Positions 1 through 9,921 of a stretch of 64,000 nucleotides of DNA are shown here, piece after piece. Location of the stretch: contig NZ_LT635783.1 in NCBI RefSeq assembly GCF_900128455.1, positions 1,029,280 through 1,093,279 on the forward strand, in the 5' to 3' direction. Under the pieces are notes generated by a model. The model saw only the letters and a list, made by a program, of their open reading frames with translations. It searched no databases and was not told where the DNA came from. Numbering within the stretch: position 1 is the stretch's first letter; each line of letters starts with the position of its first letter. The position numbers were made by a program, and so were the translations under genes. Source of the DNA: Bacteroides mediterraneensis. GTDB lineage: Bacteria > Bacteroidota > Bacteroidia > Bacteroidales > Bacteroidaceae.

Positions 1-2441
1 GTCTGGCCCGTCGGATGGCCGATGAGTTTACGGCGATGAATCCGGAGAAGCCTCGTTTTGTGGCGGGTTCTGTGGGGCCGACCAACAAGACGTGTTCCAT
101 GAGTCCGGATGTGAACAATCCGGCTTTCCGGGCATTGACCTTCGACGAATTGCAGGAGGCTTATTGCGAGCAGATGGAAGCCTTGCTGGAAGGCGGGGTG
201 GATGCCTTGCTCATTGAAACCATTTTCGATACGCTGAATGCCAAGGCGGCGATTCGGGCGGCGGAACTTTCGATGGAGAAAACGGGTCGGAAGGTGCCTT
301 TGATGCTGTCGGTTACCGTATCGGATGTGGGTGGACGTACCTTGTCAGGGCAGACACTGGATGCGTTTCTGGCTTCAGTGGAACATGCGGATATTTTCTC
401 TATCGGACTGAATTGTTCCTTCGGGGCCCGTCAGTTGAAGCCTTTCCTGGAAAGACTGGCTGCCCGTGCACCTTATTATGTCAGTGCGTATCCGAATGCC
501 GGACTGCCGAACACGCTGGGACAGTATGACCAGACGCCGGAAGACATGGCGGCCGAAGTGAAGGAATATATCGACGAAGGACTGGTCAACATCATTGGTG
601 GATGTTGTGGTACCACGGAAAAATATATAGCCAAATATCAGGATTTGATTCGGGGGGTGCAGCCTCGTGTGCCGGTGCAGCCGCACAAGTATATGTGGCT
701 GTCGGGACTGGAACTGCTGGAAGTGTCACCCGAAATCAATTTCGTGAATGTGGGGGAACGCTGCAACGTGGCAGGTTCGCGGAAATTTCTCCGGCTCATC
801 AACGAGAAGAAATACGAGGAGGCTTTGTCCATCGCCCGCAAGCAGGTGGAAGATGGGGCATTGATTCTCGATGTCAATATGGACGACGGACTGCTGGATG
901 CGGCAGAAGAGATGACTACCTTCCTGAACCTGGTGGCTTCGGAACCGGAAATTGCCCGTGTACCTCTTATGATTGACTCTTCCAAATGGGAAGTGATTCG
1001 TGCGGGGCTGAAGTGTGTGCAGGGTAAATGCATTGTCAACTCCATCTCCTTGAAGGAAGGGGAGGATGTGTTTGTGGCACATGCCCGCGAGGTGAAGCAG
1101 CTCGGGGCGGCTGTCATTGTCATGGCTTTCGACGAGAAGGGACAGGCTGATACCTTCAGCCGCAAGATTGAGGTCTGCGAACGGGCTTACCGTATTCTGG
1201 TGGACAAGGTAGGGTTTAATCCACACGATATTATCTTCGACCCCAACGTGCTGGCCGTGGCCACGGGTATCGAAGAACACAACAATTACGCGGTCGATTT
1301 CATTCAGGCTACCGGATGGATACGCAAGCATCTGCCGGGAGCACATGTGAGCGGGGGAGTGAGCAACTTGTCGTTCTCATTCCGCGGCAACAATTATATC
1401 CGTGAGGCCATGCATGCGGTGTTCCTCTATCATGCCATTCAGCAGGGTATGGACATGGGCATTGTGAATCCGGCCACTTCCGTGCTTTATACGGACATTC
1501 CGCAGGATATTCTGGAACGGATTGAGGATGTGGTGCTGAACCGCCGGCCCGATGCGGCGGAACGGCTGATTGAAACGGCGGAACAATTGAAACGGGAAAA
1601 GGAAGGAACGGCTTCGCAGGAAGGACATGAGGCTCAGTTGCTGTGGCGTAAAGATACCACGGTGGAAGAACGGTTGCAGTATGCACTGGTGAAAGGGCTT
1701 TCGGACTACCTGGAAGAGGATTTGCAGGAAGCGCTTTCCCGTTATCCGAATGCGGTGAGCATCATTGAAGGTCCGCTGATGGCAGGCATGAACCATGTGG
1801 GCGATTTGTTCGGCTCGGGTAAGATGTTCTTGCCGCAGGTGGTCAAGACGGCGCGGACCATGAAGAAGGCCGTAGCCATTCTCCAGCCTTACATCGAGGC
1901 GGAAAAGGAAGAAGGGGCCCGAAGCGCCGGAAAGGTACTGGTGGCCACGGTGAAGGGCGACGTACACGATATTGGGAAGAACATTGTGTCGGTGGTCATG
2001 GCGTGCAACAACTATGAGATTATCGACTTGGGCGTGATGGTACCGGCAGAAAAAATTGTGGAGACGGCCATCCGGGAAAAAGTGGATATCGTAGGGTTGA
2101 GCGGACTGATTACGCCTTCATTGGAGGAAATGGTGCATGTGGTGACGGAACTGCAGCGTGCGGGAGTGGATGTGCCGGTGATGATTGGAGGGGCAACGAC
2201 CTCGAAATTGCACACGGCTTTGAAGATTGCCCCCGTATATCACGCGCCGGTGGTGTACATGAAGGATGCTTCGCAGAATGCGCTGGTAGCTGCCAGACTG
2301 CTGAATCCGGAACAGCGTCCGGCTTTTGTGGAGGCGTTGAACGAGGAGTATCAGGCTTTGCGCGACAAGAACAAGCAGAAAGTGGTGAAGACGGTGTCAT
2401 TGGAAGAAGCGAAGAGAAACAAGTTGAATCTTTGGGATTAA
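1..2441 (+). CDS. metH: Cobalamin-dependent methionine synthase, 5'-truncated by window edge
   Basis: Transfers a methyl group from methyl-tetrahydrofolate through cobalamin to homocysteine, making methionine in the cytoplasm. The reading frame is open from base 3, so the N-terminus lies outside the window. Counting from the Met at base 15, the homocysteine domain ends with the zinc ligands C197-C198 (GGCCGTT). The pterin domain begins near [14 protein letters not shown], and the B12-binding domain carries the cobalt-ligand motif DVHDIGK with H651. The protein stops about 25 residues after the B12 domain, so the AdoMet-dependent reactivation domain of E. coli MetH (about 330 residues) is absent. 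It is followed 18 bp later by ung and probably shares its transcript. Identity is certain; how the cofactor is reactivated is unknown here. Confidence 0.96.
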   Translation, partial: LARRMADEFTAMNPEKPRFVAGSVGPTNKTCSMSPDVNNPAFRALTFDELQEAYCEQMEALLEGGVDALLIETIFDTLNAKAAIRAAELSMEKTGRKVPLMLSVTVSDVGGRTLSGQTLDAFLASVEHADIFSIGLNCSFGARQLKPFLERLAARAPYYVSAYPNAGLPNTLGQYDQTPEDMAAEVKEYIDEGLVNIIGGCCGTTEKYIAKYQDLIRGVQPRVPVQPHKYMWLSGLELLEVSPEINFVNVGERCNVAGSRKFLRLINEKKYEEALSIARKQVEDGALILDVNMDDGLLDAAEEMTTFLNLVASEPEIARVPLMIDSSKWEVIRAGLKCVQGKCIVNSISLKEGEDVFVAHAREVKQLGAAVIVMAFDEKGQADTFSRKIEVCERAYRILVDKVGFNPHDIIFDPNVLAVATGIEEHNNYAVDFIQATGWIRKHLPGAHVSGGVSNLSFSFRGNNYIREAMHAVFLYHAIQQGMDMGIVNPATSVLYTDIPQDILERIEDVVLNRRPDAAERLIETAEQLKREKEGTASQEGHEAQLLWRKDTTVEERLQYALVKGLSDYLEEDLQEALSRYPNAVSIIEGPLMAGMNHVGDLFGSGKMFLPQVVKTARTMKKAVAILQPYIEAEKEEGARSAGKVLVATVKGDVHDIGKNIVSVVMACNNYEIIDLGVMVPAEKIVETAIREKVDIVGLSGLITPSLEEMVHVVTELQRAGVDVPVMIGGATTSKLHTALKIAPVYHAPVVYMKDASQNALVAARLLNPEQRPAFVEALNEEYQALRDKNKQKVVKTVSLEEAKRNKLNLWD

Positions 2442-2459
2442 TCATTTAATCAGGATAGT

Positions 2460-3122
2460 ATGAATGTACAGATAGAAGAAGGATGGAAAAAGGCGTTGGC
2501 CTCAGAGTTTGAAAAGGATTATTTTGTCCGGCTGACGGATTTTGTCCGCCAGGAATACAAGCAGACCACGGTATATCCTCCCGGACGGCTGATTTTCAAT
2601 GCGTTCAATCTTTGCCCTTTTGATAAGGTGAAGGTGGTGATTATCGGGCAGGACCCGTATCACGGACCGGGACAGGCGCATGGGCTGTGCTTTTCGGTGA
2701 ATGATGGCGTACCGTTTCCGCCTTCTTTGCAGAATATATTCAAGGAGATTCATGACGATTTGGGCACTCCGATGCCTGCGAGCGGGAATCTGACCCGGTG
2801 GGCAGAGCAGGGGGTACTGCTGTTGAACGCTACCTTGACGGTACGGGCACATCAGGCGGGTTCCCATCAGCGGAAAGGGTGGGAAGAGTTTACGGATGCG
2901 GCCATTCGGGTACTGGCCGAGCAAAAAGAACATCTGGTGTTCATCTTGTGGGGTTCTTATGCCCAGAAGAAGGGGGCTTTTATTGACCGTAACAAGCATC
3001 TGGTGTTGACTTCCGTACATCCTTCGCCTTTGTCGGCCTACAATGGATTTTTTGGCAACAAGCATTTCAGCCGTACCAACGAGTATCTGGTGGCTCATGG
3101 TGAGACGCCCATCAACTGGTAG
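2460..3122 (+). CDS. ung: Uracil-DNA glycosylase (family 1)
   Basis: Removes uracil from DNA to start base-excision repair in the cytoplasm. The family-1 signature [14 protein letters not shown] is present near residues 62-75 and holds the catalytic Asp. The C-terminal [13 protein letters not shown] loop that inserts into the DNA minor groove is also present. At 220 residues the length is normal. The start is preceded by a short AGGA stretch and lies 18 bp after metH. A hairpin terminator follows the stop. Confidence 0.97.
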   Translation: MNVQIEEGWKKALASEFEKDYFVRLTDFVRQEYKQTTVYPPGRLIFNAFNLCPFDKVKVVIIGQDPYHGPGQAHGLCFSVNDGVPFPPSLQNIFKEIHDDLGTPMPASGNLTRWAEQGVLLLNATLTVRAHQAGSHQRKGWEEFTDAAIRVLAEQKEHLVFILWGSYAQKKGAFIDRNKHLVLTSVHPSPLSAYNGFFGNKHFSRTNEYLVAHGETPINW

Positions 3123-3154
3123 GGATTGTCCGTACGGCTTTTCCCGAAAAATGA

Positions 3155-3196
3155 ATCCCCTTGCTTCTACTCTCCGTGGAGTGGAAACAAGGGGAT
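3155..3196. terminator. Bidirectional terminator between ung and asnA
   Basis: Inverted repeat ATCCCCTTG / CAAGGGGAT with an additional inner ACTC/GAGT pairing, placed between the converging 3' ends of ung and asnA. Confidence 0.7.
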
Positions 3197-3219
3197 GGTT
3201 ATAATAATGTGTGTTTGTT

Positions 3220-4260
3220 TCAGATGAGCTGCATGCCCAGTTCCGCGCATTCTTTGCGCATCTCTTCCGGCCAGATGCTGGCTTGGATTTCTCCGATATG
3301 GCCTTTCTTCAGGTAGAGCATGCACAGACGTGACTGTCCGATACCTCCTCCGATGGTGAGCGGCAATGTGTCGTTCAGCAAGCGCTGGTGGAAATAAAGT
3401 TTGGTGCGTTCCTCTTTTCCGGCCAGTTCCAGCTGCTTAAGCATGGCGGCTTTGTCCACACGGATACCCATGGAAGAAATTTCGAAAGCGCGTTGCAGTA
3501 CGTCGTTCCATACCAGCAAGTCTCCGTTCAGTCCCGGCAGTCCGGTCTTCGGGTCGATGGTGGTGTAGTCGTCGTAGTCGGGGGCACGCAGGTCGTGCGG
3601 TTGTCCGTTGCTCAGCTTGTTGCCGATGCCGATGATGAATACGGCCCCGAAACGTTCGGTAATCAGGTTCTCACGTTCCTTGGCGGTCTTGTCAGGATAC
3701 ATCTGCAGCAAATCTTCCGAGTGGATGAAATGTACGTCGTGTGGCAGGAAGGATTTGATTTGCGGATACATCTCACAAATCATGTATTCCGTGCGTCGCA
3801 TGGCCGCATAGATGCGGGTCACGATGCTTTTCAGGAAATCTACCGTCCGCTGTTCCGGCGTGATGACCCGTTCCCAGTCCCACTGGTCCACATACAGGGA
3901 GTGGATGTTGCCCAGTTCCTCGTCGGCACGAATCGCGTTCATATCGGTATAGATACCGTAACCCGGTTCAATCTGGTAGTCGGCCAGGGTCAGTCGTTTC
4001 CATTTGGCCAGTGAATGAACCACTTCCGCCTGCTGGTCGCCCAGGTCCTTTATCGGGAAGGTGACCGGACGTTCCGTACCGTTCAAGTCGTCGTTGATAC
4101 CCATTCCTTTCAGGACGAACAATGGAGCGGTTACGCGCCGCAAGCGAAGTTCGGAAGAAAGGTTCTGCTGGAAAAATTCTTTAATCTGCTTGATACCCAG
4201 TTCGGTTTGCTTCATGTCAAGCAACGGCTTGTAGCCGACAGGTTTTATAAGGTAACTCAT
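3220..4260 (-). CDS. asnA: Aspartate-ammonia ligase (AsnA)
   Basis: Makes asparagine from aspartate, ammonia and ATP, giving AMP and pyrophosphate. The whole 346-residue protein matches the AsnA family, a class II aminoacyl-tRNA-synthetase-like fold. Recognisable segments are the N-terminal TELGIKQIKEFFQ, the VTAPLFV strand, the HSLAKWKR segment and the GGGIGQSR motif near the C-terminus. Length is close to the 330 residues of the E. coli enzyme. It has its own promoter and lies downstream of rfbB, from which it is separated by a terminator, so it is probably a single-gene unit. Confidence 0.97.
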   Translation of the reverse strand: MSYLIKPVGYKPLLDMKQTELGIKQIKEFFQQNLSSELRLRRVTAPLFVLKGMGINDDLNGTERPVTFPIKDLGDQQAEVVHSLAKWKRLTLADYQIEPGYGIYTDMNAIRADEELGNIHSLYVDQWDWERVITPEQRTVDFLKSIVTRIYAAMRRTEYMICEMYPQIKSFLPHDVHFIHSEDLLQMYPDKTAKERENLITERFGAVFIIGIGNKLSNGQPHDLRAPDYDDYTTIDPKTGLPGLNGDLLVWNDVLQRAFEISSMGIRVDKAAMLKQLELAGKEERTKLYFHQRLLNDTLPLTIGGGIGQSRLCMLYLKKGHIGEIQASIWPEEMRKECAELGMQLI

Positions 4261-4292
4261 TTGTTTATTTCTTTAATTGTTTGTTTTGCTTG

Positions 4293-4300
4293 CAAAGATA
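4293..4300 (-). promoter_or_regulatory. asnA promoter, -7 element TATCTTTG
   Basis: Exact match on the minus strand to the Bacteroidetes -7 consensus TAnnTTTG, with a TTG-like -33 element about 19 bases upstream. It lies 32 bp before the asnA start codon. Confidence 0.75.
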
Positions 4301-4400
4301 GGTGTATTTCGTAAATATGCAAGCGAAATGTGAAATAACTTATCAAAATGATTTTATTTTATTTGTATGGATAGATAAAATGAAAACAAATGAGTGAAAA

Positions 4401-4440
4401 TAAAAAATGTCATTCTGGAAATTGCTTTCCGGAATGACAT
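4401..4440 (-). terminator. rfbB terminator
   Basis: Stem ATGTCATTC-GG / CCGGAATGACAT read on the minus strand, followed by a run of T, just after the rfbB stop. Confidence 0.75.
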
Positions 4441-4467
4441 TCTATGAAGTGATAGAGAATTTGCTTT

Positions 4468-5607
4468 TCAGCGATTCTTGTACATGTTGTCGTAGTAATT
4501 CTGGTACTCCCCACTGGTGACGTTCTTTACCCATGCCTGGTGGTCGAGATACCATTTGATGGTTTTGACGATACCGTCTTCAAACTTGGTTTCGGGCGCC
4601 CATCCCAGTTCGCGGGTAATCTTGGTAGGGTCGATGGCGTAGCGCTGGTCGTGTCCCAACCGGTCCTTGACAAAGGTAATCAGTGAATCGTTGATCCAGT
4701 CAATGCTGATTTGTCCGTCGGCAGTCATTTCTTTCTTTTTGAGCACGTTCCGATACTCAGGTTGCTCGGTCATTATCCGATGAATGGTGGCGATGGTCAG
4801 TTTGACAATTTCAATGTTCTGCTTCTCGTTGTGTCCGCCTACATTGTAGATTTCTCCGTCCTTACCCTTGTTGATAATCATGTCGATAGCCTTGCAGTGG
4901 TCTTCCACGTACAGCCAGTCGCGCACGTTGGTTCCGTTGCCATATACGGGAAGTCTTTTTCCTTCCAGAATGTTTTTGATGATGAGCGGAATCAGTTTCT
5001 CCGGGAAGTGATACGGACCATAGTTATTGGAACAGCGGCTGATGGTCACCGGCATCTTGTAGGTATCCCGATATGCCATGACGATTAGGTCGGCACTGGT
5101 CTTGGAAGCGCTGTACGGACTGTGCGGGCAAAGAGGCGTTTCTTCGGTGAAATAACCTTCTGCTCCCAAAGAACCATACACCTCATCGGTAGATACCTGG
5201 TGGAAGCGGACTCCTTTTCTCCACGTAGGATAGCCGTTTTCGTCTTTCCCGGTCACCCATGCACGGCGGGCGGCATCCAGCAGGTTTTGTGTGCCCAGAA
5301 TGTTCGTCTGCAGGAAAAGTTGCGGATTTTCGATGCTGCGGTCCACATGGCTCTCGGCGGCGAAGTTCACGATGTAGTCAAATTTGTACTCAGCAAACAG
5401 CCGGTCGGCCAGATCGCGGTCACAGATGTTTCCTTTTACGAAGAAGCAGCGTTCGTTGTCGATGTCGGATGAAATGGTTTCCAGGTTTCCAGCGTATGTC
5501 AAAGCATCCAGAATGATTACCTTGATGTCATCATGCTTGGCCAGGATATATTTGATATAATTGGCACCGATGAATCCGGCAGCTCCAGTAACTAGATAAG
5601 TTTTCAT
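4468..5607 (-). CDS. rfbB: dTDP-glucose 4,6-dehydratase
   Basis: Converts dTDP-glucose to dTDP-4-keto-6-deoxyglucose, the second step towards dTDP-rhamnose and other deoxysugars of surface polysaccharides. It is an extended short-chain dehydrogenase. The NAD-binding GAAGFIG lies at residues 8-14, the STDEVYGSLG segment holds the catalytic Thr-Asp-Glu, and YSASK carries the Tyr-Lys pair. At 379 residues it is slightly longer than usual (about 350-360). The other rfb genes are not beside it. A near-match -7 element (GAAATTTG) occurs just upstream, so it may have its own promoter. Confidence 0.95.
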   Translation of the reverse strand: MKTYLVTGAAGFIGANYIKYILAKHDDIKVIILDALTYAGNLETISSDIDNERCFFVKGNICDRDLADRLFAEYKFDYIVNFAAESHVDRSIENPQLFLQTNILGTQNLLDAARRAWVTGKDENGYPTWRKGVRFHQVSTDEVYGSLGAEGYFTEETPLCPHSPYSASKTSADLIVMAYRDTYKMPVTISRCSNNYGPYHFPEKLIPLIIKNILEGKRLPVYGNGTNVRDWLYVEDHCKAIDMIINKGKDGEIYNVGGHNEKQNIEIVKLTIATIHRIMTEQPEYRNVLKKKEMTADGQISIDWINDSLITFVKDRLGHDQRYAIDPTKITRELGWAPETKFEDGIVKTIKWYLDHQAWVKNVTSGEYQNYYDNMYKNR

Positions 5608-5672
5608 ATCGTTTTTCTATTTTGAGTGCAAATTTCGGAAAGATTTTTGAATGCGACAAGACTTTTCAAACT

Positions 5673-6164
5673 TTAATCATTCAGTTCGATAACCTCCAAA
5701 TCGGAGAAATTACCGTCGGTTATGGAGAAGCGTACCAAGGTGCGCACCTTATGGAAACCATATTTTCCGGCGGCCCCCGGATTGATGTGCAGCAGGTGCA
5801 GGCGAGGGTCATATTTTACCTTCAGGATATGGGAGTGCCCGCTGATAAACAGCTGCGGGGGCTGCGTGGCGAGAATTTGCCGGACGGAAGGGTCATATTT
5901 TCCCGGATATCCTCCGATGTGTTTCATCAGTACGTCGGCTCCTTCCAGCTGGAAACGGTTGATTTCCGGAAAACGGAGGCGCATGTCCTGACCGTCGATA
6001 TTTCCATATACGGCCCGCAGGGGGCGGAAGGCAGCCAGTCGGTCGGCCACTTCTTGTGAGCCGATGTCTCCGGCATGCCATATCTCGTCGCAGGTGTCAA
6101 AATATTTCAGATAACGTTCGTCCCAATAACCATGGGTATCGGACAGAAGTCCTATTCTTTTCAT
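5673..6164 (-). CDS. YfcE-type metallophosphodiesterase
   Basis: Small calcineurin-like phosphoesterase of the YfcE/MJ0936 group, which hydrolyses phosphodiesters with a two-metal centre. The metal motifs appear in order: SDTHG, AGDIG, YGNID and GHSH, with HINPGA near the C-terminus. I chose the internal ATG (protein beginning MKRIGLLSD, 163 residues) because a longer start 24 bp upstream would overlap the -7 promoter element and could not lie on the transcript. The physiological substrate is unknown. rfbB begins 65 bp downstream. Confidence 0.85.
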   Translation of the reverse strand: MKRIGLLSDTHGYWDERYLKYFDTCDEIWHAGDIGSQEVADRLAAFRPLRAVYGNIDGQDMRLRFPEINRFQLEGADVLMKHIGGYPGKYDPSVRQILATQPPQLFISGHSHILKVKYDPRLHLLHINPGAAGKYGFHKVRTLVRFSITDGNFSDLEVIELND

Positions 6165-6171
6165 TTTTCTG

Positions 6172-6202
6172 TTGTTTTTCTCCGGCAAAGATAGTACATT
6201 TG
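6172..6202 (+). promoter_or_regulatory. ppk promoter, -33 TTG and -7 TACATTTG
   Basis: TACATTTG fits TAnnTTTG, with TTG 20 bp upstream. It faces away from the TATCTTTG of the neighbouring minus-strand gene, and the two promoters physically overlap. Confidence 0.6.
6186..6193 (-). promoter_or_regulatory. Promoter of the YfcE-type gene, -7 TATCTTTG
   Basis: Exact TAnnTTTG on the minus strand, 22 bp before the chosen start. It overlaps the divergent ppk promoter region. Confidence 0.75.
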
Positions 6203-6226
6203 AGCAAACCTTGAAGGATTCTATGT

Positions 6227-8284
6227 ATGGAAAGCCACTATAAATATTTTAACCGCGACATCAGCTGGCTCGCGTTCAACTATCGTGTATTGCTGGAAGC
6301 TGACGATGACAGCCTCCCTTTATATGAAAGAATCAATTTCATTTCGATTTATTCGTCTAATCTGGAAGAGTTTTACCAGGTGCGTGTGGCGGAACACAAG
6401 GCGGTAGCCTCCGGAGGAAAGAGTGAAGACATGACGGTAGAAGAGGCGCATGCCCTGATTCGGCGCATCACGGAGGTGGTGAACCGCCAGCTGGAGGACC
6501 GTGTGCGCATTTATGAGCAGAAGATACTTCCTGAGTTGCGGAAGAACCATGTCGTCTTTTATCAGAGCAAGAGTGAGGTAGAGGACTTCCACAAGGAGTT
6601 TGTGCACCGTTTTTTCATGGAGGAAGTCTTCCCTTATCTTCAGCCGATGAAGATGGAACCGGAAAACGTACGTTTCTTTTTGCGCGACAAGCGGCTGTAT
6701 CTGGCGGTGAAAGTCCGGAAACTAGGAGCGGAGAAGTCGGACTACTACCTCATCAAGATGCCGTATAGCAAAGTGCCCCGTTTTGTGGAATTGCCTTTCC
6801 ATGACGGAAATTATTATCTGATGTTTCTGGAGGATATCATCAAGGCGAATTTGCCGGAAATGTTTGTAGGCTATGAGGTGGAGTGTAGCTATTGTTGCAA
6901 GATTTCGCGGGATGCCGATGTGTTTGTGGATGATGTACCGGCAGAAAGCATGGTGGAAAAACTGAAGGAGAAAGTGAAGAAACGGAAGATTGGGGCCATC
7001 TGTCGCTTTGTGTACGACCGGAAGATGCCGGCGGAGTTTCTGGATGCGCTGGTGGAAGCGCTGGGCATCAACCGGGAGGAACTCGTGCCGGGCGACAAGC
7101 ATTTGAATCTGGAAAATCTGTCTTTCCTGCCAAACCCGAATCCGGATATTCCACAGATGGTCAAGCCGCAACCGATGTGTTTGCCGGGGATGAACGAAAA
7201 GCATTTCATGTATCGGCGGATAGCCAAACGCGACATGCTGCTCTATTACCCGTATCACAGTTTTGAGCATTTCATCCGTTTTCTGTATGAAGCCGTACGT
7301 GACCCGTTCTGTCGGGAAATTATGATTACGCAGTATCGGGTGGCAGAACATTCGGAGGTAATCAATGCCTTGATTGCGGCCGCCCGGAACGGGAAGCATG
7401 TCACGGTGTTCGTGGAACTGAAGGCCCGTTTTGATGAAGAGAATAATCTGGCGACTGCAGAGCTGATGCGGAAGGCTGGGATTGACATCATTTTCAGTAT
7501 TCCGGGGTTGAAAGTTCACGCGAAGGTGGCGTTGGTGCTTCGGGAGAACGACAAGGGGGAGCGTTTGCGAAGCTATGCGTATGTCAGTACAGGGAACTTC
7601 AACGAGAAGACCGCGAAAATTTATGCGGATATTGCCTTGTACACGTGCAACAAGCAGATTGTGGAAGACATGTATACCTTGTTCCGTGTGTTGAGAAAAG
7701 AGGTGAAGGAACCACATTTCAAACGTCTGCTGATTGCCCGCTTCAACTTGTTGCCGGAACTCAAGCAATTGATTCAAAAAGAAATCGATTTGGTGCGTAA
7801 AGGAAAGCCGGGACGAATCATTCTGAAGATGAATGCCTTGCAGGATACGACCATGATTGACGAACTGTATCGGGCCAGTGAGGCGGGGGTACAGATTGAT
7901 TTGATTGTGCGAGGAATTTGTTGTCTGGTGCCCGGAGAGTCGTTCAGTCGGAATATTCGGGTCACCCGCATCGTGGATACGTTTCTGGAGCATGCCCGTG
8001 TGTGGTATTTCGGCAACGGGGGCGACCCGAAAATATTTATCGGTTCACCCGACTGGATGCGCCGCAATTTGTATCGCCGCATCGAGGCGGTCACTCCCAT
8101 TCTGGACGGGAAGCTCCGGCAGGAACTGACCGACATGCTGAACCTGCAGCTTTCGGCCAACCGGAAGGCCTGCTGGGTGGACAATCATTTGCAGAATGTC
8201 TTTAAGCGGAAACCCGGGAATGACGACGTGCGGGCACAATATGACTTTTATGAATACTTGAAACACAAGCTGGCTGAGGATTAA
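6227..8284 (+). CDS. ppk1: Polyphosphate kinase 1
   Basis: Reversibly polymerises the gamma-phosphate of ATP into inorganic polyphosphate. The 685 residues contain the N-terminal helical domain (FNRDISWLAFNYRVL), the head domain and two PLD-like catalytic domains. The phosphorylated histidine is H431 in KVHAKVALV and the second active-site histidine is H589 in FLEHARVWYFGNGG, matching the positions of E. coli PPK (about 435 and 592). The C-terminus KHKLAED is encoded by a hairpin shared with the convergent antiporter gene. Confidence 0.97.
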   Translation: MESHYKYFNRDISWLAFNYRVLLEADDDSLPLYERINFISIYSSNLEEFYQVRVAEHKAVASGGKSEDMTVEEAHALIRRITEVVNRQLEDRVRIYEQKILPELRKNHVVFYQSKSEVEDFHKEFVHRFFMEEVFPYLQPMKMEPENVRFFLRDKRLYLAVKVRKLGAEKSDYYLIKMPYSKVPRFVELPFHDGNYYLMFLEDIIKANLPEMFVGYEVECSYCCKISRDADVFVDDVPAESMVEKLKEKVKKRKIGAICRFVYDRKMPAEFLDALVEALGINREELVPGDKHLNLENLSFLPNPNPDIPQMVKPQPMCLPGMNEKHFMYRRIAKRDMLLYYPYHSFEHFIRFLYEAVRDPFCREIMITQYRVAEHSEVINALIAAARNGKHVTVFVELKARFDEENNLATAELMRKAGIDIIFSIPGLKVHAKVALVLRENDKGERLRSYAYVSTGNFNEKTAKIYADIALYTCNKQIVEDMYTLFRVLRKEVKEPHFKRLLIARFNLLPELKQLIQKEIDLVRKGKPGRIILKMNALQDTTMIDELYRASEAGVQIDLIVRGICCLVPGESFSRNIRVTRIVDTFLEHARVWYFGNGGDPKIFIGSPDWMRRNLYRRIEAVTPILDGKLRQELTDMLNLQLSANRKACWVDNHLQNVFKRKPGNDDVRAQYDFYEYLKHKLAED

Positions 8285-8301
8285 TCAGCCGGCTTGTGTT
8301 T
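8261..8301. terminator. Terminator hairpin inside the overlapping ends of ppk1 and the antiporter gene
   Basis: A 17-bp stem (AAACACAAGCtGGCTGA paired with TCAGCCgGCTTGTGTTT, one G-U in RNA) with a seven-base loop GGATTAA that contains both stop codons. It is coding on both strands and probably ends transcription in both directions. Confidence 0.75.
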
Positions 8302-9741
8302 GTTTTCAGAGATGAGCAGCAGTTTGTCTCCCGGTTTCAGTTCCATTTGCCCGTTGGGGATGAGAAACTCACTGCCTCGTTTCACCAGCATCACCAAGGT
8401 TCCTTTAGGGAGTTGCATGTCGGCCAGTGTATGTTGCGTGGCCAGCATTTCCGGAGTCAAGGTGAGATCGTTCAGGCGGGTGTCGATTTCGTCCGGAAGT
8501 TCCACTCCAAATTCATTGCCTTCCTTGGGAGCCGGCAAGTCCAAGTGCAGCAGCTTGGCGGCCTTTGTAATGGTCATTCCTTGAACCACCAATGACAGGA
8601 GGGTGATGAAAAAGACAATGTTGAACAGCTGCTGGGAGCCTTCAATCTGGGCCAGTACGGGGTAGGTGGCAAAAATGATGGGAGTAGCCCCTCTCAGCCC
8701 GACCCATGAGACAAACAGCTTGCCTTTGGCGGTGATGTTCCGGAAAGGAAGCAAGCAGAGGAATACGCTGAGCGGACGTGCCACAATAATCATGAAGGCA
8801 CCAATCAGCAAGGCCACTGCGGCCAGGTCGAGCATTTCGTGCGGGTTGACCAGCAATCCCAAGGTGAGGAACATGATAATCTGGAAGAGCCAGGTCAGTC
8901 CGCTCATGAAGGTGTTGATTTCTTTCCGGAAAGCCAGTTTGGTGTTTCCCAGAATCACGCCCATGATGTACACGGCCAGGTAGGCATTTCCCTTCAGCTG
9001 GTCGGTAATGGTAAAGGTGATGAAGACCAGACTGAGCAGAAGGATGGAGTAGAGAGAGCTGTTCGACAGGTTGATGCGGTTGATGAGCCATACGCTGAAG
9101 CGTCCCATGGCATAGCCGATAACCCCTCCGAAAAAGAACTGTACCAGCAAATCTTTCGTGATAAGCAGAAAGTCGGGATGGCTTCCGCTGGAGATGACTT
9201 GTATCAGTACGATGGTCAGCATGTAGGCCATCGGGTCATTACTACCACTTTCCAATTCCAGCATCGGGCGAAGATGCTGTTTCAGGTTCATCCGCTGCGA
9301 ACGGAGCAGATTGAACACAGATGCCGAGTCGGTAGACGACATGGTGGCAGCCAGCAGCAGAGACGTGAGCAAGGTCAGCTCGATGTTGGTCTGGTTCCAG
9401 TCGGAGATATAAAAGATGAATACACCAGTCAGCAAGGTGGTGAGCAGGACGCCGGCGGTCGACAGAACAATTCCCGGAGTGAGTACAGGTTTGATGTCGC
9501 TGTATTTCGTGTCCATACCTCCGGAAAAAAGGATGATGCTCAATGCCATCATGCCGATGAACTGTGCATCCGAAGCACTGTTGAACTGCAATCCCAGTCC
9601 ATCGCTTCCGAAAAGCATTCCCACTACAAGAAAGAGTAAGAGGGTAGGGATTCCAAACCGGTATCCGGTCTTGCTGATAAGAATACTGGAAAAAATAAGG
9701 ATTGACCCAATCATCAAAATGTTTTCTGCCGTAAAAATCAT
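8281..9741 (-). CDS. K+/Na+-H+ antiporter, CPA1 type with C-terminal TrkA-C domain
   Basis: Inner-membrane cation-proton antiporter resembling NhaP2/CvrA. The first 400 residues form about 12 hydrophobic segments, with the ion-site region TDSASVFNLL and ESGSNDPMAYML characteristic of this family. The last 80 residues form a soluble TrkA-C-like domain (LPKGTLVMLVKRG, LKPGDKLLLI) that usually senses ligands. At 486 residues it is shorter than E. coli CvrA (about 578). The stop codon overlaps that of the convergent ppk1. K+ versus Na+ preference cannot be told from sequence. Confidence 0.9.
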   Translation of the reverse strand: MIFTAENILMIGSILIFSSILISKTGYRFGIPTLLLFLVVGMLFGSDGLGLQFNSASDAQFIGMMALSIILFSGGMDTKYSDIKPVLTPGIVLSTAGVLLTTLLTGVFIFYISDWNQTNIELTLLTSLLLAATMSSTDSASVFNLLRSQRMNLKQHLRPMLELESGSNDPMAYMLTIVLIQVISSGSHPDFLLITKDLLVQFFFGGVIGYAMGRFSVWLINRINLSNSSLYSILLLSLVFITFTITDQLKGNAYLAVYIMGVILGNTKLAFRKEINTFMSGLTWLFQIIMFLTLGLLVNPHEMLDLAAVALLIGAFMIIVARPLSVFLCLLPFRNITAKGKLFVSWVGLRGATPIIFATYPVLAQIEGSQQLFNIVFFITLLSLVVQGMTITKAAKLLHLDLPAPKEGNEFGVELPDEIDTRLNDLTLTPEMLATQHTLADMQLPKGTLVMLVKRGSEFLIPNGQMELKPGDKLLLISENKHKPAD

Positions 9742-9921
9742 AATGCCTTAGTGATTAAAAAAAGAATAAAAGTAAAGGTTTGTGTAAATATTAAATGCCC
9801 GAAGGTAAGAAAATGTTTTGGGGATAAGGGCTTTTCATGAAAATTTTTGTGCATTTTTTATGAAGTTTCATCCGTCGCATTTTGTCAGATATCCTTGCAT
9901 AAAAGTGAAAGTTGCCTCATG

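Noticed and set aside
6722..7993. Long antisense open frame (423 codons) within ppk1
   Set aside because: It is the reverse complement of a well-conserved enzyme with catalytic motifs on the plus strand; the antisense protein shows no domain or start signal.
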